DNA from: Holosporaceae bacterium
GTDB taxonomy: Bacteria > Pseudomonadota > Alphaproteobacteria > UBA3830
DNA: 8,892 nucleotides
Assembly (NCBI GenBank): GCA_031267195.1
Contig: JAIRZO010000034.1
Coordinates: 1-8,892, forward strand
Direction: 5' to 3'
The notes beneath the pieces are model-generated. The model made no database searches, was not told the DNA's origin, and saw nothing but the letters and a program-made list of their open reading frames with translations. Both the position numbers and the translations under genes were made by a program. Of the stretch, positions 1 to 5,690 are shown one piece after another. Each line of letters begins with the position of its first letter. Positions within the stretch are counted from its first letter, which is position 1.

Positions 1-2
1 AG

Positions 3-401
3 GACGTGCAATTTCACCCGGTAACTGACTGTCCAATTCATGTGGATTTCATGAGAGGTGGGAAGGGAAGCTACTTGATGGTGCGGGTACCTATAACTTT
101 CTTAAATGAATCTGCTTCTCCTGGGTTAAAACAGGGAGGCGTGTTGAATGTGTTGGTGCACGAAATGGATGTGCTATGTGAGCCTGACAGCATTCCGGAA
201 TCTATCCAAATAGATCTGACTGGCTTTGAATTCCATCATGCGGTGCATGCTTATGACGTAAAGTTGACGGAGAAATTAAGCTTACCCAGGGGTGGACGGA
301 ATTTTACCATTGCCACTGTGGTTGCCCCGACAATTCTGAAAAAAGAGGACGAAACGACCATTGAAGCAGTGGAAGAAATAGCAGAACAGAAAAAACAATA
401 A
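3..401 (+). CDS. rplY: Large-subunit ribosomal protein L25, CTC/TL5 family, 5'-truncated by the window edge
   Basis: Binds 5S rRNA in the large ribosomal subunit. The visible part begins inside the end of the N-terminal L25 domain, with the hallmark run VQFHPVTDCPIHVDF; the GTG at 6 encodes the V of this motif and is not the start. The C-terminal beta domain typical of the long CTC/TL5 form follows, including the GGVLNVLVHEMDVLC and PESIQIDLTGF segments. The protein then ends in a short charged Glu/Lys tail, as in many alphaproteobacterial L25 proteins. The reading frame is open to the window edge and stops with TAA at 401. Probably about a third of the protein lies upstream. pth follows 78 nt downstream, the usual rplY-pth order. 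Nothing looks broken. Confidence 0.93.
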   Translation, partial: DVQFHPVTDCPIHVDFMRGGKGSYLMVRVPITFLNESASPGLKQGGVLNVLVHEMDVLCEPDSIPESIQIDLTGFEFHHAVHAYDVKLTEKLSLPRGGRNFTIATVVAPTILKKEDETTIEAVEEIAEQKKQ

Positions 402-479
402 CATTGCTGTCTGGTTTTTTCGGTAATGTTCAGTGGGAGCAGCGTCTCTAGGGGATAGAAGTTACATCATGAGATTTTT

Positions 480-1115
480 GTGATTCAATTGTGGGATTTT
501 TTAGCGGCTTTGGTTACGAAAAATGCACAGATTTCATCCGTAATATTGCTGATGGGGCTTGGCAACCCGGGTGCCAAATATCTTAGTAACCGGCACAATG
601 TTGGCTTCACTATTATCGATCGGATTGCAGATCTTTATGGAGCCTGCGCCTTTAAAAAAATACCTGATATTGTTGATTTTGCTCAGCTAAAATTGCCGAA
701 CGGCACAGTATTGTTACTGGTGAAACCGCAGACTTTCATGAATCTGTCCGGCAGAGCTGTCAGTTATTTAATGAGAACTTACAAAATTCCTCTGGATAAC
801 GTATATGTGGTGCACGATGATATCGATCTCAGCATTCGTCGCGTCAAAATAAAACAAGGCGGAGGAAGCGGCGGGCACAACGGCATAAAACACATCGATG
901 AAACAGTTGGGTCTAGTTACTGGCGCATTCGAGTGGGGGTTGGCCGGCCTGCAGATGTTAGAATGTACGTGGCCGCACATGTGTTGATGAATTTCCCTCA
1001 GGATGAGCAAATAATCATGAATGAAGTTTACCTGAAAATAGCAAAAAACATAGAACATATCCTGGCAAACAAACGATCGCAGGAATTGGATTTGGATAAA
1101 CTACAGACGATCTAG
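480..1115 (+). CDS. pth: Peptidyl-tRNA hydrolase
   Basis: Cytosolic esterase that releases peptides from prematurely dropped peptidyl-tRNA so the tRNA can be reused. All family landmarks are present (numbered from GTG 480): GLGNPG with Asn29, RHNVGF with catalytic His39, KPQTFMNLSG with Asn88, HDDIDL with Asp113, and GGGSGGHNGIK with Asn134, then RIRVGVGRP. The start is uncertain. GTG 480 gives 211 residues with about 20 before the usual N-terminus. TTG 546 or ATG 552 would begin right at the conserved strand before GLGNPG, but neither has a clear Shine-Dalgarno. A purine run AGGGGATAG (450-458) lies before 480 at a rather long distance. It follows the L25 gene and is 11 nt before tsaE, so the three are probably cotranscribed. 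Confidence 0.95.
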   Translation: MIQLWDFLAALVTKNAQISSVILLMGLGNPGAKYLSNRHNVGFTIIDRIADLYGACAFKKIPDIVDFAQLKLPNGTVLLLVKPQTFMNLSGRAVSYLMRTYKIPLDNVYVVHDDIDLSIRRVKIKQGGGSGGHNGIKHIDETVGSSYWRIRVGVGRPADVRMYVAAHVLMNFPQDEQIIMNEVYLKIAKNIEHILANKRSQELDLDKLQTI

Positions 1116-1126
1116 GAAGAATCCAG

Positions 1127-1618
1127 ATGGAAAATCATAGTCCCACAATTGATTCTTCCCACGAACCAAGTCCGTTGTTGAATTTCGTTTGTGCTACATT
1201 GGCCGATATCAAAGAAGTTGCCGGTCGGATGGTGAATTTCGTCGCGGCGGGACAGCGCTGTTTTGCCTTATATGGGGATGTTGGGGCCGGCAAAACTACC
1301 TTCACAAAATATTTTATTCAACACCTAAATCCGGATACAGTTGATGTCACGAGCCCTACTTTTTCTCTGGTGCAAATATATAAAATGAGTAATGGGTTGC
1401 CGGATTTGTGGCATGCCGATTGCTATCGCCTAAAATCACAGAATGAAATCGAAGAACTGGGATTGGAAGATGCCTTCAGCTCCAGCATTGTCATCATCGA
1501 ATGGCCAAATATCATTGAAAAATTTTTGCCCAGGAATACAGTAAAAATATATATAACCACCAGACCGGATAATACCAGAAATATAAAAATAGCTGCGCCG
1601 GCGATGGAGTTTCTATGA
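1127..1618 (+). CDS. tsaE: tRNA threonylcarbamoyladenosine biosynthesis ATPase TsaE
   Basis: P-loop ATPase that works with TsaB and TsaD in making t6A37 on ANN-decoding tRNAs. At 163 residues it is normal for the family. Visible motifs: Walker A GDVGAGKTT (residues 50-58), the switch-like SPTFSLV (76-82), HADCYRL (96-102) with the conserved Asp-x-Tyr-Arg pattern, and IIEWPN (123-128). The ATG at 1127 is supported by a Shine-Dalgarno AGGAAGA (1114-1120) that overlaps the pth stop codon, indicating tight coupling with pth. About 15 N-terminal residues precede the usual family start. The stop TGA overlaps an ATG (1615-1617), but that frame closes after two codons. The partners that often follow tsaE in alphaproteobacteria are absent: the next gene is convergent. 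Confidence 0.94.
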   Translation: MENHSPTIDSSHEPSPLLNFVCATLADIKEVAGRMVNFVAAGQRCFALYGDVGAGKTTFTKYFIQHLNPDTVDVTSPTFSLVQIYKMSNGLPDLWHADCYRLKSQNEIEELGLEDAFSSSIVIIEWPNIIEKFLPRNTVKIYITTRPDNTRNIKIAAPAMEFL

Positions 1619-1645
1619 CTTGACGAGCTTAATTGATATACATCC

Positions 1646-1663
1646 ATGTTTCACGTGAAACAT
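1646..1663. other. parS chromosome-partition site (ParB binding)
   Basis: The 16-mer TGTTTCACGTGAAACA at 1647-1662 is a perfect palindrome and matches the conserved bacterial parS consensus bound by ParB/Spo0J. The flanking A and T extend the symmetry to 18 bp. It lies in the intergenic gap between the convergent tsaE and rlmN genes, 28 bp after the tsaE stop. ParB loads here as a CTP-dependent clamp and spreads, nucleating origin segregation; such sites usually cluster near oriC and parAB. No parA or parB is in this window and I saw no second copy. Confidence 0.9.
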
Positions 1664-1665
1664 TG

Positions 1666-1715
1666 GGACAAACATCGCTATAAATTATTAATTTTTGCGG
1701 CGTAGCGCAATGTCC
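1666..1715. terminator. Imperfect inverted repeat between convergent genes, possible weak bidirectional terminator
   Basis: Two nested 5-bp arm pairs can pair: GGACA (1666-1670) with TGTCC (1711-1715), and CGCTA (1676-1680) with TAGCG (1703-1707). An asymmetric internal loop separates them and an AT-rich apical loop closes the structure. It sits just past the rlmN stop and after the tsaE/parS segment, where termination of both converging transcripts is expected. There is no clean U-tract on either side, so it is not a canonical intrinsic terminator. Confidence 0.25.
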
Positions 1716-1724
1716 ATCTATTCT

Positions 1725-2855
1725 TTACTGTATTTTTAGTTGTCCGCAAGCAGCCAGGATGTCACTGCCCCTGGATTTTCTTATAATAGTTCTGATGCCT
1801 CTGGATAACAGGATGCGGGAAAAATTATCTGCGCTATCTCGGCAACTGCTGACAAAATCGCAGCCAGGCCAGGAATTAAATACAATGAGATTAACTCGGC
1901 ACCAGACCCGGGCGCGATTTAGTAATTTTGACAATTGCAGCGCCGCATGTTCATTATCATTGATGCCAGACAGGAGTAAATATTCGAAAGTGATGTGATC
2001 CGTATTGCTGCGTTCCAGATAGCGCTCCGCTGCTTTCAGAAGGCAATCTATATTATAGCTGCTGTTGATAGGCATAATACTCGATCTAGTGATATCATCT
2101 GCTGCATGGAGAGAGATGGCGAGCTTCACTCCAAAATCAGCCAGATTATCCAAATATTTGTTAGCAATACCACAGGTGGAGACAGTTATTTTGTGCCGGG
2201 AAAAATTATGGGCTTTAGTATCCAGCAATAGCTGTAGTGCATAAGATACTTGCTCATAATTTAAAAGAGGTTCTCCCATTCCCATGAACACAACGTTACT
2301 GATGGATCTATGGTTTTTGGATGGTATCATCTGATTTTTTTTAGAAACAAATGCCTCAATGTTTTTTTTCCAAAAAAAAATCTGTGCCATAATTTCAGAC
2401 GCGGTTAGGTTCCTGGTGAAGGATTGGCTACCGGTATTGCAGAATTTACAACCCATAGCGCAGCCAATCTGCGTAGATATGCATACGGTATTTCTATTTT
2501 CATCTGGGATGAACACAGTTTCTATGCTATTGCAGTAAAATTTTCTTTCTGATTCAGTGACATTGTCATCGATGAAATTGTCATTATCAAATTCCAAAAG
2601 AGCCTTCCTAGTTCCATCCACAGATTCCTGTAGAGCAGTGCAGCTAGGCAAATCTACAGAAAATTTTTTCTGTAGAATTATACGCGTTTTTTTGGGGATA
2701 TCTGTCATGGCATCGAAGGATAGAAGCGATTTTATCTGTATCCAGGGGAAAACACGCTTTGCATCCAGGCGAGATAGTCCATTTTCCAGGAAACACTCCT
2801 GCAGTTGAGATGCTGTCAATCCCAATAGTGAGTGGCGGATCAAATGGTCTTCCAC
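1725..2855 (-). CDS. rlmN: Dual-specificity 23S rRNA (A2503-C2) / tRNA (A37-C2) methyltransferase, radical SAM
   Basis: Radical SAM enzyme that methylates C2 of A2503 in 23S rRNA and, in characterised homologues, A37 of some tRNAs. The [4Fe-4S] cluster motif C132-x3-C136-x2-C139 (GCAMGCKFCNTG) is present, with the conserved C125 seven residues earlier and the methyl-carrying C370 in AACGQL at the C-terminus. The SAM-binding GMGEPLLNY (192-200) and AISLHA (246-251) are intact. Length is 376 aa. An insertion of about 17 residues (roughly 91-108) separates the DGTRKALLEF strand from IETVFIP, where E. coli has about four residues. The GTG start at 2855 is chosen because AAGGA (2865-2861) sits 5 nt upstream. 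The start overlaps the last 16 nt of cysS, so translational coupling is likely. Last gene of the leftward operon. Confidence 0.96.
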   Translation of the reverse strand: MEDHLIRHSLLGLTASQLQECFLENGLSRLDAKRVFPWIQIKSLLSFDAMTDIPKKTRIILQKKFSVDLPSCTALQESVDGTRKALLEFDNDNFIDDNVTESERKFYCNSIETVFIPDENRNTVCISTQIGCAMGCKFCNTGSQSFTRNLTASEIMAQIFFWKKNIEAFVSKKNQMIPSKNHRSISNVVFMGMGEPLLNYEQVSYALQLLLDTKAHNFSRHKITVSTCGIANKYLDNLADFGVKLAISLHAADDITRSSIMPINSSYNIDCLLKAAERYLERSNTDHITFEYLLLSGINDNEHAALQLSKLLNRARVWCRVNLIVFNSWPGCDFVSSCRDSADNFSRILLSRGIRTIIRKSRGSDILAACGQLKIQ

Positions 2856-4261
2856 GATGTTCCTTCTTCGCCATCTTCGATGGCGATATCATTTTTTAAA
2901 AGTTGAACTCTAATTTCATCGGCTCGCTCAAAATCATGGGCTAGTTTTGCGATTGTTCTTTCGTCGATCAGCCGATTAATTTCATTTTCGGATATTTTTT
3001 GGAAACCCATACGGAACCATTCGGTGGCGTTTTTGTCTAGCAATCCCAGTAATGCTGCTGATCTTTTTATGACTACGCATAGATTCTTAATGCGATCCTG
3101 GTTGTACCCTTGTTCATTTAGCTGAAAAATTTTATCGGCTAGGATATGCAAATTGTGGAGAGCCAGCGGAGTGTTAAGATTGTTGCAGATAGCATCGATA
3201 ATGCTGTTTCCGGCGGCGGTGGTAATAGCATCTGAAGTGCATTGTGTTGCGGCTGATTGATTATGACAATTGCATGTACCTATCCGTAGAGCACCATATA
3301 GGCGATTCAAGCCATGTTTTGCCTGATGCAATGCCTGATCAGTCCAATTGAGAATTTTTTGGTAGTGGGAATTAAGCAGCACATAGCGAATTATCTCTCC
3401 ATCATATTTCTGTAAGATTTCATCCAACGCAATGATATTGCTGAGAGATTTTGACATTTTCTGACCATTTACCACCAGCATGCTGTTGTGAAGCCAATAC
3501 TGCGCCATGGTGCAGCCAAAGGCACCAAAATTTTGTGCCAACTCATTTTCATGGTGCGGGAACATTAAATCCTGACCGCCCGCATGAATATCAAACTGCT
3601 CTCCGAGATATTTATGGCTCATGGCGGAACATTCTATGTGCCATCCTGGTCGCCCCCTACCAAAATCGCTCTCCCAGGATGGAGTTCCTTCAGCTGCAGG
3701 TTTCCAGAGTACAAAATCCAGTGGATCTTCTTTGTAGGGAGCAATCTCCACCCGACTACCAGCGATCATATCTTCCACGTTTATTTTTGATAGCATTCCA
3801 TATTGGGACATTTTTTTTACCCGGAACAATACATGCCCCTGCGCCTCATATGCAAAACCATTTTCGATTAATTTTTTGATGATACTGAGCATTTCAGCTA
3901 TGTGCAGCGTTGCCTTCGGCTCGACGGTAACCGGCAATAAATTCAGCTTTTTTAGATTTGCGTGAAACTCACCTATAACTTCACCGGTAAGTGCCTGTAT
4001 GGATATGTTCCTTTCTTGAGCAGTCGCATTTATTTTATCATCCACATCGGTAATATTTCTTACATATGTGACATTTTCTCCATATATTTCCCGTAGAATT
4101 CTGAACAAAACATCGAATATAACTAATGGACGAGCGTTCCCTATGTGTGGACTGGCATAAACGGTGGGACCACATACGTACATGCGAACATTTTTATTAT
4201 CCAGAGGGACAAATGTTTCAAGAGAATTCGAAAATGAATTATATAACAACAACTTGCGCAT
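2840..4261 (-). CDS. cysS: Cysteinyl-tRNA synthetase
   Basis: Class I synthetase that charges tRNA-Cys with cysteine in the cytosol. Numbering from ATG 4261 gives 473 residues. HIGNAR is at 39-44 and KMSKS at 268-272. The zinc ligands that select cysteine are all present: C30 in YVCGPTVY, C211 in HIECSAM, and H236 and E240 in FPHHENE. The C-terminal anticodon-binding part ends in a typical DGEEGTSWK tail. A GTG two codons earlier (4267) is in frame but lies within the Shine-Dalgarno AGGAG (4271-4267), which is 5 nt before ATG 4261, so the ATG is preferred. The gene begins 47 nt after the gltX stop and its end overlaps rlmN. Confidence 0.97.
   Translation of the reverse strand: MRKLLLYNSFSNSLETFVPLDNKNVRMYVCGPTVYASPHIGNARPLVIFDVLFRILREIYGENVTYVRNITDVDDKINATAQERNISIQALTGEVIGEFHANLKKLNLLPVTVEPKATLHIAEMLSIIKKLIENGFAYEAQGHVLFRVKKMSQYGMLSKINVEDMIAGSRVEIAPYKEDPLDFVLWKPAAEGTPSWESDFGRGRPGWHIECSAMSHKYLGEQFDIHAGGQDLMFPHHENELAQNFGAFGCTMAQYWLHNSMLVVNGQKMSKSLSNIIALDEILQKYDGEIIRYVLLNSHYQKILNWTDQALHQAKHGLNRLYGALRIGTCNCHNQSAATQCTSDAITTAAGNSIIDAICNNLNTPLALHNLHILADKIFQLNEQGYNQDRIKNLCVVIKRSAALLGLLDKNATEWFRMGFQKISENEINRLIDERTIAKLAHDFERADEIRVQLLKNDIAIEDGEEGTSWKTI
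2861..2865 (-). promoter_or_regulatory. Ribosome-binding site inside cysS supporting the rlmN GTG start
   Basis: AAGGA on the minus strand within the last codons of cysS, five nucleotides before GTG 2855. It supports an overlapping start for rlmN rather than a later one. Confidence 0.7.
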
Positions 4262-4266
4262 GCTCA

Positions 4267-4271
4267 CTCCT
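4267..4271 (-). promoter_or_regulatory. Ribosome-binding site fixing the cysS start
   Basis: AGGAG on the minus strand, five nucleotides before ATG 4261. It overlaps the alternative GTG at 4267, which makes that longer start unlikely. Confidence 0.8.
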
Positions 4272-4303
4272 AATTAATAATCATCAGCACTAGGACAACC
4301 CAT

Positions 4304-4320
4304 AGCTCTCATCGAGAGCT
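4304..4320. repeat. Perfect 7-bp inverted repeat at the gltX-cysS junction
   Basis: AGCTCTC (4304-4310) pairs perfectly with GAGAGCT (4314-4320) around a three-base loop. The hairpin covers the last codons and the stop of gltX. No U-run follows in the leftward direction, so it is more likely a processing or stability element, or chance, than a terminator. Confidence 0.5.
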
Positions 4321-5673
4321 GTTTACTCTAATATTGTTTCTGATTCTGTTTTTAACACGTTCATATCCCATGAGCTGCACAATATATCTAAGTTCCGGCC
4401 CCTTTTCCTTCCCCGTTAATATCATGCGAATCGGATGTAGTAATTCCTTATCTCTGCGTCCAGATATGCGCTTCATGTCATATATCCATTGATCAAAATC
4501 TATCCTATCGATATTTATTTGTATTAACGTCTCCAGCATTTGCTCAAGAAATTGTTTATCTTCCTCAAATGTTTCGATTCTTTCATAAAAGGCTTGATAC
4601 CAAATAACAGCATCTTTAATATAGGTGATGTTTCCTTTTATTACATCCCAAAATACGGCAGAAGCATCACCTATCCGCAGTCGCATTAATTCGCTCCTAA
4701 CATCGTCGAATGATTTTTCTGCGATGGCTTTTCGATTAAGAAGGCGCAGATTGTCTATATCAAATTTAGGAGATGCGAGACTAATTTTATCGAACGAAAA
4801 TCTCTTCGCTAGAGCTTCAATGGTGTTGTTATAGGTAACATTTTCGGATGTGCCCATGGTTGCTAGCACATTGAAGATGACCTTTGGTAATATCCCCTCT
4901 TCCCGCATGTTTACGATGCTGAGTGGCGATTCGGTGCGTTTGGAAATGTCCTGTTTATCATCAGTGGAAAACAGTAGTGGTATATGAGCAAAAAATGGAG
5001 CTACTTTACCTAAAGCTCGAAATAGATCCACCTGCACAGCAGTATTTGTGATATGATCATCTCCGCGCACAATGTGCGTAACATCATGATTAATATCATC
5101 CACTACCGATGCCAGTGTGTAGACAAAGCTTCCATCCGATTTCACTAGGATTGGGTCACTCAGAGTGTTAAGTCGAATCTCAATTTTCCCGTGGATCATA
5201 TCATTCCATTCAATACGATCACTGTCACTTAACTTAAAGCGCCAGTAGGGTTTTATTCCGCTTTCAATGAGACGTTTATGGTCTGCTGGAGTCAGCGCAA
5301 GCGCAGATCTGTCATAAACAGGGACCTCTCCCTGAGACATGCAGGCTTTCCGTTTCATTTGCAGTTCTTCTTTTGTTTCGTAGCAAGCATATAACCTATC
5401 TATGCTTTTGAGGTATTCAACGGCTTTTATGTATGCATCAAAGTTATTGGATTGTCTCATAAATTCATCCCAGTTGATGCTTAACCATTCCAAATCTTCC
5501 AGGATTAAATCCTGAGATTCCTGCGTAGATCTTTCCGAATCAGTATCATCAATGCGTAATAGAAAACGACCATTATTTTTTTTTGCAAAAAGATAATTAA
5601 TGATGGCAACCCTGGCATTTCCAATGTGTAAACATCCGGTCGGAGATGGAGCAAATCTCGTTCTTATTAGCAT
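4309..5673 (-). CDS. gltX: Glutamyl-tRNA synthetase
   Basis: Class Ic synthetase that attaches glutamate to tRNA-Glu, and to tRNA-Gln in organisms that use the amidotransferase route. It has 454 residues. The N-terminal TRFAPSPTGCLHIGNAR carries the HIGH-type motif (16-19), followed by LLRIDDTDSERS, the tRNA acceptor-binding region RGDDHITNTAVQ (203-214), and DISKRTE (242-248) as the KMSKS-type motif. The C-terminal anticodon-binding region is present and ends in a typical LTGKEKGPEL stretch. No CxC/CxH zinc site is seen in the YACYET region. The overall pattern recalls the rickettsial GltX1 paralogue, so a second gltX elsewhere is possible (inference). The start is ATG 5673, preceded by AAGGAG (5687-5682). 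rne ends 17 nt upstream. Confidence 0.96.
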   Translation of the reverse strand: MLIRTRFAPSPTGCLHIGNARVAIINYLFAKKNNGRFLLRIDDTDSERSTQESQDLILEDLEWLSINWDEFMRQSNNFDAYIKAVEYLKSIDRLYACYETKEELQMKRKACMSQGEVPVYDRSALALTPADHKRLIESGIKPYWRFKLSDSDRIEWNDMIHGKIEIRLNTLSDPILVKSDGSFVYTLASVVDDINHDVTHIVRGDDHITNTAVQVDLFRALGKVAPFFAHIPLLFSTDDKQDISKRTESPLSIVNMREEGILPKVIFNVLATMGTSENVTYNNTIEALAKRFSFDKISLASPKFDIDNLRLLNRKAIAEKSFDDVRSELMRLRIGDASAVFWDVIKGNITYIKDAVIWYQAFYERIETFEEDKQFLEQMLETLIQINIDRIDFDQWIYDMKRISGRRDKELLHPIRMILTGKEKGPELRYIVQLMGYERVKNRIRNNIRVNSSR

Positions 5674-5690
5674 ATTAAAAACTCCTTTTT

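Noticed and set aside
400..430. Inverted repeat AACATTGC / GTAATGTT just after the L25 stop, considered as a terminator.
   Set aside because: Needs a G-U pair, has a 15-nt loop containing the T-run and no T-run after the stem. pth is expected to be cotranscribed.
1423..1647. Antisense ORFs over tsaE, rlmN, cysS, gltX and rne.
   Set aside because: They lie opposite genes with clear conserved motifs and show no family features or start signals of their own.
3959..3970. CGTGAAAC in cysS, resembling half of the parS palindrome.
   Set aside because: Only one half-site; the other arm does not match, so it is not a second parS.
4274..4303. Nine-codon ORF MGCPSADDY between gltX and cysS, a possible Cys-sensing leader peptide.
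   Set aside because: Only one Cys codon and no attenuator structure follows it.
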